Below, piece by piece: positions 14,808 to 22,749 of a stretch of DNA of 24,155 bases; the stretch's first letter is position 1, and each line of letters begins with the position of its first letter. Position numbers and translations under genes: made by a program. Under the pieces are notes generated by a model. That model ran no database searches and had not been told where the DNA came from. It saw only the letters and a program-made list of their open reading frames with translations. The stretch is from the NCBI GenBank assembly GCA_001563325.1, contig LRSK01000199.1:1-24155 (forward strand), given 5' to 3'. This DNA is from Candidatus Thorarchaeota archaeon SMTZ1-83 (lineage in GTDB: Archaea; Asgardarchaeota; Thorarchaeia; Thorarchaeales; Thorarchaeaceae).

Positions 14808-14977
14808 GAACTCACGCTCTCTGAAGGAGTCCGAATTGGTTCTGTTGACATCCTTGAAACAATAGCCATTTTCCGTTCGATATCATCCCATTGACTTAGT
14901 GGGATATGCGCTTTCAGTCTCTCTTTATCATCTGTTGATTTCTCTTTACTGTATTCTGTTTTCTTGTCCTTTCTCAT
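14804..14977 (-). CDS. 57-aa 'WDDIER' small protein coupled to the radical SAM gene
   Basis: This short gene has a strong GAGGTGA Shine-Dalgarno about 7 nt before ATG 14977 and ends in TGA overlapping the TTG start of the KamA-family gene. The product is Lys/Glu-rich at the N-terminus, followed by HIPLSQWDDIERKMAIVSRM and a short polar tail. This core aligns without gaps to the first gene of TFB module A. It is the third member of this small family in the window and the only one not linked to TFB. A partner peptide or a translational leader are both possible. Confidence 0.72.
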   Translation of the reverse strand: MRKDKKTEYSKEKSTDDKERLKAHIPLSQWDDIERKMAIVSRMSTEPIRTPSESVSS

Positions 14978-15179
14978 TTTGTCACCTCTTGTGCAGTGAC
15001 TCTCGACATCACTTGGTCAAGTAGGATTATCCGTTCTGTCGATTCAGGCCATTCGGATCCTCCCAACTTCTGTGGGAGGCTGTTTCAGGACATCATTCTG
15101 TCCGATCTGTCAAGCAGATTCTTCCTACTTTCTATCAGTCTATTACGGAAGATATTGTGAAACTGCTTAAAAACTCTCT

Positions 15180-15264
15180 GTCCTTATAAAGCCCCAAGGT
15201 TTCAAATTGGAGCTTATAAACACGTTTTCGGCTTTCCGAACGATATCCTGAGATTTATAAGCTC
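15180..15264. promoter_or_regulatory. divergent promoter with inverted TATA elements
   Basis: GAGCTTATAAA (15210-15220) and TTTATAAGCTC (15254-15264) are perfect 11-bp inverted repeats. Each contains TTTATAAG pointing outwards, one toward the 57-aa/KamA operon and one toward the ssDNA-binding gene. A further minus-strand TTTATAAG lies at 15183-15190. The symmetry suggests coordinated divergent transcription. The rest of 14978-15353 shows no gene. Confidence 0.55.
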
Positions 15265-15353
15265 TCCTCAGAATCAGCAAGATAGAGTTGACACAAAGGA
15301 TGGCATTTCTTGACCCATAGTATAGGATCTGTGTGTGCTGATTTGTCAGTCTA

Positions 15354-15902
15354 ATGAGAATGCTTCTTTGTGCAACCGACGTGATTCATATGAATTCTGA
15401 AGCAGAAGTCAAAGAAGTGAAAGTAGCAGAACTTGAACCCAGAATGAGCAATATCAACATCAGTTTCAAAGTGATTGAAAAGTCCGACGCACGTGAAGTC
15501 ACATCCCGACGCGATGGAAGTCTGAATCGAGTAGCGAGTGCAGTCGTTGGAGACGAAACGGGCATTGTGACGGTACCCCTATGGAATGATATGATTCCAG
15601 AGATAGAACCTGGCAAGACGTATGAGCTGAAAAACTCGTACACTGGACTATTTCGTGGCAACCTACGTCTGAAGATTGGACGTGAAAGTGAGATTCAGGA
15701 AACAGATCAAGAGATACAGGAAATCAACAGCGAAGTTGATATGTCCGAGGAACATCATGGTCGTTCCGAACGCCGTCACCACTACGAAGGATACTCCTAT
15801 GGTGGGCCCTCAGGTCACAGTTATGGTGGCTATGGTAGTGGAAGCAATAGGCGCTACTCACGTAGCAGACGCGACAACCGGCGAAGAAGACATCGCTACT
15901 AG
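15354..15902 (+). CDS. OB-fold ssDNA-binding protein with Gly/Tyr/Arg-rich tail
   Basis: This protein of up to 182 aa binds single-stranded DNA or RNA in replication, repair or transcription. Residues ~22-115 form one OB fold of the archaeal SSB/SOSS-B type: NINISFKVIEKSDAREVTSR, VVGDETGIVTVPLWND, GKTYELKNSYTGLFRGNLRLKIG. The C-terminus is low-complexity. An acidic linker (QETDQEIQEINSEVDMSEE) is followed by SYGG/GYG repeats and a strongly basic RRYSRSRRDNRRRRHRY end, in place of the usual acidic SSB tip. The frame starts at ATG 15354, but ATG 15390 gives a cleaner N-terminus, since the first 12 residues have no family counterpart. It is transcribed from the divergent promoter at about 15254. 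Confidence 0.85.
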   Translation: MRMLLCATDVIHMNSEAEVKEVKVAELEPRMSNINISFKVIEKSDAREVTSRRDGSLNRVASAVVGDETGIVTVPLWNDMIPEIEPGKTYELKNSYTGLFRGNLRLKIGRESEIQETDQEIQEINSEVDMSEEHHGRSERRHHYEGYSYGGPSGHSYGGYGSGSNRRYSRSRRDNRRRRHRY

Positions 15903-16045
15903 CCAACTATGATGCTTGCATGCAGAAGAGCAAACAGTCTGATAGGGCTTTGTCTGGACTCTCTCATGGCTCTTCAGAATCTGAACTGCAATACTTCAGA
16001 TCTAATCGAATTCGAGAAACATCAGATAGTACAGGTTCATGAGAT

Positions 16046-16540
16046 ATGACTAGTGACATACGAAAAATCGCGATTGCCTTAATCGGCCAGGTCGGGGTGG
16101 GAAAGACATCAATAGTACGTCTATTGGATAGGGGTGCTAGGAGTCGAGGCACGACCTATTTAGTCGACGCCAAGGACACGGTCTATACGTTCTGGGAGCT
16201 ACAGACTTCTAGTTATGAGCCCACGAAACTGGAAGTCTTCTCGTCCTCATTCTTACGGGATAGTGAGCCCTACAATCGTTATCTATTCGTCATTACCGAC
16301 AGCACAAGAGCGGATGTAAATGGCGTCAAGTACTCATTGAGGTTCCTCAGAGAGTCATTTCAAAACACAAGATTCGCAATCATTGCCAACAAGCAAGACC
16401 TCCCCGACCGCCTACCGGCCTCTCGCATTGAGACGATGACCAATCTTCCTACACTAGAAATCTCTGCAATTGATGCCTCGCAGAGGAGCCGGCTTGTAAA
16501 CTTCATCTCCTATCTCATTGAATCTGATCCCGGCCTCTGA
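16046..16540 (+). CDS. Ras/Arf-like small GTPase, G3 motif lost
   Basis: This 164-aa small GTPase is of the kind abundant in Asgard archaea. The P-loop is GQVGVGKTS (14-22), G4 is NKQD (115-118) and G5 is ISA (139-141). After the second strand the G3 DxxG motif is missing: where WDxxGQ is expected it reads LEVFSSSFLRDS (62-73). GTP binding should be kept, but hydrolysis and switch II movement would be altered. There is no C-terminal prenylation cysteine or N-terminal lipidation signal. It is convergent with the membrane protein gene, 11 nt apart. Partners are unknown. Confidence 0.82.
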   Translation: MTSDIRKIAIALIGQVGVGKTSIVRLLDRGARSRGTTYLVDAKDTVYTFWELQTSSYEPTKLEVFSSSFLRDSEPYNRYLFVITDSTRADVNGVKYSLRFLRESFQNTRFAIIANKQDLPDRLPASRIETMTNLPTLEISAIDASQRSRLVNFISYLIESDPGL

Positions 16541-16551
16541 TAATAACGCAG

Positions 16552-17478
16552 CTAGACCTGCCAGACCACAAACCCAAACAGGGCTATGCTAGAGAAGACC
16601 CCAATTGAGTAAGAAGTGCCGAAATAGACAATTGACTCTGAGATGTCCATAGCTAAGAACAGAAGTGTTGTGATGAGAAGAACTACTACTAATATGGAAA
16701 CCAGAAGCAACTTCTCATATCTGGCTAGAGGTCTATAGTCCAATGAGAATATCCTAAGCCAGAGCATGATTGCAAGAATCCCGGCGGGTGGCAAAATCAT
16801 CAGAACAGACGCAGTGGGCAAGAGAAGAATTCCGCTCAGGATTGCACGAATCTCAGACATCTTCTGCTGGTATCTTTCGAATTCCTCAGAATAGACTCGA
16901 CCGTAGTCTTTCCAAACATGCAGCTGATATCCTCTCCATAGAGCATGTTTCCAGCCCTTCAGTCTTTCATCTAGGTTATCGATGGTGCTTCCTACAGGCT
17001 GAGGATTGTACTCCTCTCTGGCTATCGGAATTATGTAGACTAGAAGCATCAGCGACCAAATCCCATAGACTGCGGTGAGATTCTCAATCAGTGTAAGACT
17101 CCGCGAATAGAAATACACATTGACGAAAGCATACAGTGCATAGACCAAGACAAATAGAATAGGGATTGTCAGAGCAATCTTCAGCAATCGAATACGTGTT
17201 ATACTGCCCTTGACTTGCTCTGCTGCACCTCGAAGGACAATGCTGCAAATGTACGCGTATGTAAGCATCACCCCAAATCCACTTAGGAATCTCATCACGG
17301 CCCCCGATAATGAAAGGAGTAAGAGTGCCCCTTTGCCGCCAAAAAGGATCTGAACATCGAACTGACTCTGAAACAACAGAGCTAGGAATAGAATCAATCC
17401 AAGAGAGAATCCCATAAGATAGACGATTGTGCTTCTGTTAGCAAGACATTGACTGAACCTACCAATTGGAGAAGTCAT
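16552..17478 (-). CDS. polytopic membrane protein of unknown function
   Basis: This 308-aa protein has about eight hydrophobic segments, at ~17-36, 46-64, 67-87, 104-124, 135-153, 214-238, 248-271 and 280-305. A hydrophilic loop (~155-212) between the fifth and sixth is rich in charged residues and Trp/Tyr (DERLKGWKHALWRGYQLHVW). I do not recognise the family, and no transporter or enzyme motif stands out. It begins at ATG 17478, 50 nt after the stop of TFB B, and could be co-transcribed with that operon. Confidence 0.7.
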   Translation of the reverse strand: MTSPIGRFSQCLANRSTIVYLMGFSLGLILFLALLFQSQFDVQILFGGKGALLLLSLSGAVMRFLSGFGVMLTYAYICSIVLRGAAEQVKGSITRIRLLKIALTIPILFVLVYALYAFVNVYFYSRSLTLIENLTAVYGIWSLMLLVYIIPIAREEYNPQPVGSTIDNLDERLKGWKHALWRGYQLHVWKDYGRVYSEEFERYQQKMSEIRAILSGILLLPTASVLMILPPAGILAIMLWLRIFSLDYRPLARYEKLLLVSILVVVLLITTLLFLAMDISESIVYFGTSYSIGVFSSIALFGFVVWQV

Positions 17479-17527
17479 TGAAGATCATCTCTCTTCAGAT
17501 GTTAATGCCTGAGAGCTCATACAGATT

Positions 17528-18457
17528 CTATGCCGTGGGATCTAATCCAAATGATATCCCAAGGGAGCGGACAAGGTCCTTGTATCGGTTGCGAATGGTT
17601 ACTTCTGTGACATGCGCTGCTTTTGCTACCTTTCTCTGAGTGCGTCTATCTTCCTCGAGAATACCTGCGATATACAATGCAGCCCCCGCAATGCCTCCCG
17701 GGTCCTTGCCTACTGTAATTCCCCTTCTCCTCGCCTTGACAATTATCTCTGTGGCTCGCTTTACGGTTTCACCCTTGAAACCAAGGTCCGAAGAAAGTCT
17801 TGGTATCAGGTCTCTTGCGGAAGCCACAGGCACTTTCACATCTACTTGTGACAAGACAAGCCTTACAGATTGACCGACCTCTTTTCTTGTGGCTCTCGAC
17901 TCGACCGAAACCTCATGAAGCCGTCTTGGAATTCGATGTATCCTGCAGGCAAGGTATATCGAAGCGGCCACAACGGCATCTATACTCCTACCCCTTACCA
18001 GTTTCTTCTTCAGAGCTTTCCTATAGATCAAAGCAGCAGTTTCCTGTGTATCTCGTGGAACTGCAAGCTGTGAGGCTAGCCTCTCCATCTCACTCAGTGC
18101 GGAAATCAGATTCCTATAGTTAGAACCGCGGGCTCTAGTTCTTCTATGCCATCTACGCATCCTATAGATTGACGCTCGACGTTGTCCACCAATAGGTCTG
18201 CCTGAGGCATCCTTGTTCCGCCAGTCAATTGTAGTCGACAGCCCCTTGTCAGCAATCCTGAGTGTCATTGGTGCTCCGGTTCGTTCTCGTGCTTTCCTAT
18301 CCTCTGCAGTGAACGCTCTCCACTCAGGTCCTCTGTCAAGGATATGATCTGATGCAACAAGCCCACAGGATGTGCAAATCATCTCTCCACGACTTCGGTC
18401 CTTTGTGAATGAGCTTCCTCCACAACTTAGACAAGTTCCTCCCTTGGTGTCCGTCAT
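17528..18457 (-). CDS. tfb: transcription initiation factor B paralogue (module B)
   Basis: This 309-aa TFB is the close paralogue of the module A gene. The zinc ribbon cysteines are C9, C12, C28 and C31, the linker is RERTGAPMTLRIADKGLSTT, and it has two cyclin repeats and the terminal TEVTIRNRYKDLVRSLGIS helix. Differences from copy A are spread along the protein, most in the N-terminus and the Arg-rich region after the linker. All structural residues look kept, so both copies appear functional. Its ATG is 22 nt after the stop of the 170-aa gene, as in module A. Confidence 0.92.
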   Translation of the reverse strand: MTDTKGGTCLSCGGSSFTKDRSRGEMICTSCGLVASDHILDRGPEWRAFTAEDRKARERTGAPMTLRIADKGLSTTIDWRNKDASGRPIGGQRRASIYRMRRWHRRTRARGSNYRNLISALSEMERLASQLAVPRDTQETAALIYRKALKKKLVRGRSIDAVVAASIYLACRIHRIPRRLHEVSVESRATRKEVGQSVRLVLSQVDVKVPVASARDLIPRLSSDLGFKGETVKRATEIIVKARRRGITVGKDPGGIAGAALYIAGILEEDRRTQRKVAKAAHVTEVTIRNRYKDLVRSLGISFGLDPTA

Positions 18458-18479
18458 TTCTGTCTACTTCCTATCCGCT

Positions 18480-18992
18480 CTAGCGGCTATTTGTCAACTG
18501 GAAGCTCTCCTTCAGACCTTTCAGAACCGGGCGTTTCATGATTGCTACTTTCTTTCCGTTTCTATGTGGCCCCACATATGCACCAAACAACACTAGAAGT
18601 CCATATGGCCCCCCATCTGGGGAGGGAATTATAGCAGCTAACCATTTCTTCCTTGAGAGATTTCGCCCTGTAAGAAACTCTCGAGACCTACGAGACACTC
18701 CGTCTATTTCCGTGGTGGTGGTTCTACTCATGTCGCAAACAGTTCTTGACTCTTCACAGAAGTCGTGAATCAGTCTCTTGAGGATGTTGTGATCATGCTT
18801 CACATTCCTATATGCCTTGACAACAAACTCTAGTACACCTCTTGGTGGTCTTGCCATTCTCAGATAGTAATTTGGTTCAGGGAACTTGGAAACAGCCATT
18901 GCCGTACCCGAACTGTCGACCGAGAAGCCGATTGGTGGCAAGTCCCTATTCCATGCTTCAGAGGGCGAGGCATGAATCACGTTATAGCTCAT
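18480..18992 (-). CDS. 170-aa protein of unknown family, TFB module B
   Basis: This paralogue of the 170-aa protein at 9044-9556 has exactly the same length and, by eye, about two thirds identical residues without gaps. Conserved blocks include PSEAWNR, LPPIGFSVD, SREFLTG, LSRKKWLAA and the unbroken PSPDGGPYGLLV. Conservation without gaps while the intergenic DNA has diverged points to purifying selection. Its ATG overlaps the TGA of the upstream 59-aa gene (ATGA). Function is unknown; it is tied to TFB by context. Confidence 0.8.
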   Translation of the reverse strand: MSYNVIHASPSEAWNRDLPPIGFSVDSSGTAMAVSKFPEPNYYLRMARPPRGVLEFVVKAYRNVKHDHNILKRLIHDFCEESRTVCDMSRTTTTEIDGVSRRSREFLTGRNLSRKKWLAAIIPSPDGGPYGLLVLFGAYVGPHRNGKKVAIMKRPVLKGLKESFQLTNSR

Positions 18993-19168
18993 TTAGAAAC
19001 TCTCCTCACTGTTAGAACACTATGAGGAGATTCAGTTACGATTAGCTCATTGACATAGGGTCCATCCGCAATCACTCTGGCAACCATGGGCATTCTACTC
19101 TCAATATCATTCCGCCTTGGAATTTGCAGTTTGATATCTAGGACCTCTTCTTCTAACATTGCATTCAT
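18989..19168 (-). CDS. 59-aa relative of the 'WDDIER' protein, TFB module B
   Basis: An intact 59-codon frame starts at ATG 19168 and ends in TGA overlapping the ATG of the 170-aa gene. It aligns to the module A 61-aa protein (NAM..E...LD.KL.I....DIE.RM..VAR..AD), but W-D-D-I-E-R has become R-N-D-I-E-S, so the Trp and one Asp are gone. Relative to copy A there is a one-base indel just upstream, which moves the start to this ATG. The open frame is kept, but relaxed constraint or a changed role is likely. Confidence 0.6.
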   Translation of the reverse strand: MNAMLEEEVLDIKLQIPRRNDIESRMPMVARVIADGPYVNELIVTESPHSVLTVRRVSK

Positions 19169-19335
19169 CTTCTTCCATCATGGCTTAACGCGATTTTAGG
19201 AAACTTCGCAATTGCACGGTCTGGGTACAACTCGTTGTGGGCCAGTCAGTACTATGATTGCTCACACAGCAACCACGGAGCTACTACCGACCTCGATTCC
19301 TACTCAATCTCTCAACACGACTCAATCAGAGCCAG

Positions 19336-19369
19336 CCCTTATAAGAGTGCCCTCTTTTCCCTTATAAGG
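19336..19369 (-). promoter_or_regulatory. twin TATA-like palindromes upstream of module B
   Basis: CCCTTATAAG (19336-19345) and CCCTTATAAGG (19359-19369) begin 23 bp apart, exactly as in module A. They lie about 170 bp before the first ATG because this copy has roughly 50 extra bases in between. Within the 547-bp gap 19169-19715 they and the tRNA-like remnant are the only features I see. Confidence 0.5.
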
Positions 19370-19445
19370 CCCAGAAAAACCCTCATAGACCCCTTCTGTT
19401 TGCTAAAAGACAGAATAAGATGGATAACACTTTGGTCTGACGACT

Positions 19446-19497
19446 GAGTGAACCGCAAGACCGTTTCTCTTATGATCCAGATTCGGCTGTTTCGATT
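19446..19497 (+). repeat. decayed tRNA-3'-like remnant upstream of module B
   Basis: This aligns to 9969-10020 upstream of module A. The first block (19446-19461) matches 13 of 16. The tRNA-like block (19473-19497) matches 14 of 25, and 10 of the 11 differences are transitions. It shows that the duplication included the tRNA-like sequence and that copy B has since decayed here. Confidence 0.5.
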
Positions 19498-19715
19498 GTC
19501 TCTCATGCTTCAACCCGAGATTTGCTTCGGCAATCGTCGAATTTCGTAAATCTAATAATACTATCTCGCGAGCTTATTGTGGAAGAGAATTCGTAGAGAG
19601 ATTGCATCGACAACCTTCGTATCTTGAGCCTTCTAGACCAACTTGGTCCGACTTGGAGTGCATTTGTTCATCAAGAACACTGATGAAACCGAGCTTCACG
19701 AGTCGGAGCTGGGGC

Positions 19716-20909
19716 ATGAAACTCATGCCAAGGAGAGAGTCGGAGAAGTACACGTCAGACCCAGTCAGGGTTGCAGTCCTGGGTGCAGGACATGCTGGCA
19801 GAGGCCTAGCCAGTTACCTCTCTATACATGGCGTTGATGTTTCTGTCTACAATCGTACCTTCAGGAATGTCAAGAAGATTTCAGACAGAAGTGGCATTGA
19901 TATTCATGGTCTAATCGAGGCTCACGCGCATATTCCACTGGTCACGGATGACATGGGTGCAGCAGTTGCAGATCGGGATATTCTCATCATCACAGTACCT
20001 GCGCAAGCCCACCCTTTCTTTGCCAGAACTTTGGGCCCACACCTTGAGCCGGGGCAGACTGTACTTCTGATGCCTGGACGGACTGGAGGTGCACTTGAGT
20101 TCGCGAGAATATTGAGATTAAATGAACACACAGAAGATATCCTTCTGGGCGAGGCTCAGACTTTCAGCTTTGTATCAAGGACCATGTCACAAGACTCGGT
20201 CATGATCTCGAAGATTAAGAACAGTGTAAGAGCAAGCTCATTTCCAGCCCACAACAATCAACAGTTTATGAGTAGTCTGAAACGACTTCCGCTTGCACTC
20301 GAGCTGGCTGAGGACGTCATGGAAACTAGTCTTAACAACATTGGTGCAATGCTACACCCGACCCCTACAATCCTATGTGCTGGTCTTCTTGAGTCAAGAC
20401 AAGGTGGGTATAATCACTATCATGATGCCATTTCCAAGACAGTGGGTCGACTAGTAGAGAAGATGGATGCGGAGAGAGTCCGCGTGGCCAAGGGTTTCTC
20501 CGTAGACTATGTGTCTGTGTTAGAGTGGTTAAGAACCACGTATAATGCAAAGGGAACCACCTTGTGCGAGTGTATCCGAAGCATTGATGCTTATGACGAA
20601 ATTGGTAGCCCCTCATCGTTGAAACACCGCTACGTACTCGAGGATATTCCCACAGGGCTCGTACCCATTGCCAGTCTTGGTAGACTGATAGGAGTACCAA
20701 CTCCGGCTACAGATGCCATAGTCAATATTGCATGCCAACTATACGAACACGATTTCTGGGGAACTGGACGCAATCTAGAGAGCCTGGCTCTTGATGGAAT
20801 GAGCCCCCATGAAGTCAAGGAATACGTTCGAACGGGAGAGCCGCCTCTCAACTATCCTGATTTCCACGAGATGTTGGACATCCACGGATTGGAGGTGGAT
20901 GACACATGA
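19716..20909 (+). CDS. NAD(P)-dependent opine/octopine dehydrogenase-family protein
   Basis: This 397-aa protein starts at ATG 19716, which has GGAG 7 nt upstream; the frame is open to 19602 but that extension has no family counterpart. The N-terminal Rossmann motif is VAVLGAGHAGRGLASYLSIHG. The C-terminal helical domain contains NNIGAMLHPTPTIL, the conserved N/H region of the octopine/nopaline dehydrogenase family, and an AKGTTL segment. Members reductively condense a 2-oxo acid with an amino acid, or run the reverse. Its stop overlaps the start of the next gene (ATGA), so it works with the B12-domain protein. Substrate unknown. Confidence 0.8.
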   Translation: MKLMPRRESEKYTSDPVRVAVLGAGHAGRGLASYLSIHGVDVSVYNRTFRNVKKISDRSGIDIHGLIEAHAHIPLVTDDMGAAVADRDILIITVPAQAHPFFARTLGPHLEPGQTVLLMPGRTGGALEFARILRLNEHTEDILLGEAQTFSFVSRTMSQDSVMISKIKNSVRASSFPAHNNQQFMSSLKRLPLALELAEDVMETSLNNIGAMLHPTPTILCAGLLESRQGGYNHYHDAISKTVGRLVEKMDAERVRVAKGFSVDYVSVLEWLRTTYNAKGTTLCECIRSIDAYDEIGSPSSLKHRYVLEDIPTGLVPIASLGRLIGVPTPATDAIVNIACQLYEHDFWGTGRNLESLALDGMSPHEVKEYVRTGEPPLNYPDFHEMLDIHGLEVDDT

Positions 20910-22573
20910 AGATCTTGGGCGCCGCTATTGGAAGCTGTGTTCACGTAGCAGGTGTTCTTCGATTTCTGAACCTTGCTGAAGAAGAAGGCCACGACACTGT
21001 CTTCTTGGGACCTGCAACACCTATTGATGAGCTGATAGCTCAAGTCAAGAAACACGACCCAGATATTGTCGGCGTTAGCTACAGACTCACTACGGCAAGC
21101 GCTGCAAGACTTCTTGATAATCTGAAAGGGGCCGTAACCGAGAATGGTCTGGAAACGAAGCGATGGATACTTGGCTGTACAGCACAAATCGAACCCATTG
21201 CAGAAGAAACGCGCCTGTTTGAAGAGATCTTCACTGGTTACTCTACGGATGAGAATACGCTGGAGTATCTCCGAGGGCGCACTGACATGCAGCCAGAGGA
21301 GAAGAACCCCCAAGACCTTGTTACACGACTCGCAATCAGAAGCCCGATGCCACTCATCAGACATCATTTCGGTCTACCGTCTGTCGAAGAAACAATAAAC
21401 GGCGTGGCGAAGATAGCAGAGGCATCAGTCTTAGATGTTATTTCAATCGGCCCAGATCAGAATGCACAGGAGTCATTCTTCCGCCCTGCTGAGATGAACG
21501 AGAGTCTAGAGGGCGATGGAGGAGTTCCACTAAGAGAAATCGAGGAACTGCGGCGGCTCTTTGAGGCCTCAAGAAGAGGCAACTATCCTCTGTTGAGATG
21601 CTACAGCGGCACACGAGACCTGATATCTTGGGCCCAGCTGCTGAAAGAAACGATAAACAACGCCTGGTGTGCAACACCTCTTCTATGGTATAGTGAGCTT
21701 GATGGGCGAAGTAAGAGGCCTCTTGAGGAAGCAATCACCGAGAATCAAGAAAACTACCGATGGCACACTAAACATGACATTCCAGTCGAGATTAATGAGC
21801 CCCATCATTGGAGCCTGAGGAGCGCTCATGATACAATTGCAGTCGCTATGGCGTACCTATCAGCCTACAATGCCAAAGCAGCTGGTGTTAGGCATTATGT
21901 CGCACAATACATGCTAAACACACCGCTTGGAACTTCCCCTAAGATGGATCTTGCCAAGATGCTTGCAAAGATTGAACTGGTCGAATCGTTGCATGATCAC
22001 AACTTCCTGTCCATAAGACAGGTAAGACCTGGGCTCTTCTCCTATCCCCCCGATCTCGACATGGGCATGGGTCAGCTGGCCGCTTCAGTCTATACAGGAA
22101 TGCAGCTGAATCCGCACATTGTGCATGTAGTAGGATTCTGTGAAGCAGACCATGTTGCAACTGCAGAAGAAGTCATTCAGAGCTGTAAGATCGCACGAAG
22201 AGTAATTCATGACTGCCTTCTTGGAACCTCGAATCCGCTGGACGACAAGGAGATTTCTTCGCGGAAGAACGAGCTTGTGAAAGAGGCCAAGCTGTTAATC
22301 GCATCGATTCACTCACTGGGTGACGAAACTGCAAAGGACCCGCTCATCGAACCCAAGACGTACGTGCGGGCAGTTAAGAAGGGTGTCCTAGACGCCCCTC
22401 ATCTGAGAAACAATCCGACCGCGAAAGGGCAGCTTAGGACACTGATGATTCGTGGTGCATGCCTAGCAGTGGACCCTGATACCAACGCTCCAACCGATGA
22501 GTTGTCGAGACTGAAACAGCTTGGTCTGAAACTGCCACGCAAGCAAGCGACGAGCATATTGCATCCAAAATGA
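20906..22573 (+). CDS. B12-binding-domain / TIM-barrel protein, mutase-like
   Basis: This 555-aa protein has an N-terminal Rossmann domain (~1-125) like cobalamin-binding domains: GSCVHVAG (9-16) stands for DxHxxG, keeping the histidine that would ligate cobalt but with Cys for Asp. The usual GG near residue 90 is GC (WILGCTAQ). The rest (~165-430) looks like a TIM barrel (DVISIGPDQNAQE, PLLRCYSGTRDLISWAQLL, CATPLLWYSELDGR, PVEINEPHHWSLRSAHD), recalling B12-dependent amino-acid mutases such as the glutamate mutase E chain, though I cannot place it firmly. A C-terminal helical part follows. It is coupled by a 4-nt overlap to the opine-dehydrogenase-like gene, so an amino-acid carbon-skeleton pathway is likely. 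Confidence 0.68.
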   Translation: MKILGAAIGSCVHVAGVLRFLNLAEEEGHDTVFLGPATPIDELIAQVKKHDPDIVGVSYRLTTASAARLLDNLKGAVTENGLETKRWILGCTAQIEPIAEETRLFEEIFTGYSTDENTLEYLRGRTDMQPEEKNPQDLVTRLAIRSPMPLIRHHFGLPSVEETINGVAKIAEASVLDVISIGPDQNAQESFFRPAEMNESLEGDGGVPLREIEELRRLFEASRRGNYPLLRCYSGTRDLISWAQLLKETINNAWCATPLLWYSELDGRSKRPLEEAITENQENYRWHTKHDIPVEINEPHHWSLRSAHDTIAVAMAYLSAYNAKAAGVRHYVAQYMLNTPLGTSPKMDLAKMLAKIELVESLHDHNFLSIRQVRPGLFSYPPDLDMGMGQLAASVYTGMQLNPHIVHVVGFCEADHVATAEEVIQSCKIARRVIHDCLLGTSNPLDDKEISSRKNELVKEAKLLIASIHSLGDETAKDPLIEPKTYVRAVKKGVLDAPHLRNNPTAKGQLRTLMIRGACLAVDPDTNAPTDELSRLKQLGLKLPRKQATSILHPK

Positions 22574-22749
22574 GCTCAATTGGTCTTCTTTTCCTTTGTG
22601 AAGAGCTTGGATTTAAGAAATCACACTCTTGGATGAAGGCTTGACTGGTTCTGTGACATCCTTGCAGCAATTGCCATCTTCTGTGAGTTGTCCAGAGTCC
22701 ACTATCATTAGGAATATCTACGAGTTCGATAATACTGTGAACGTCGTGA

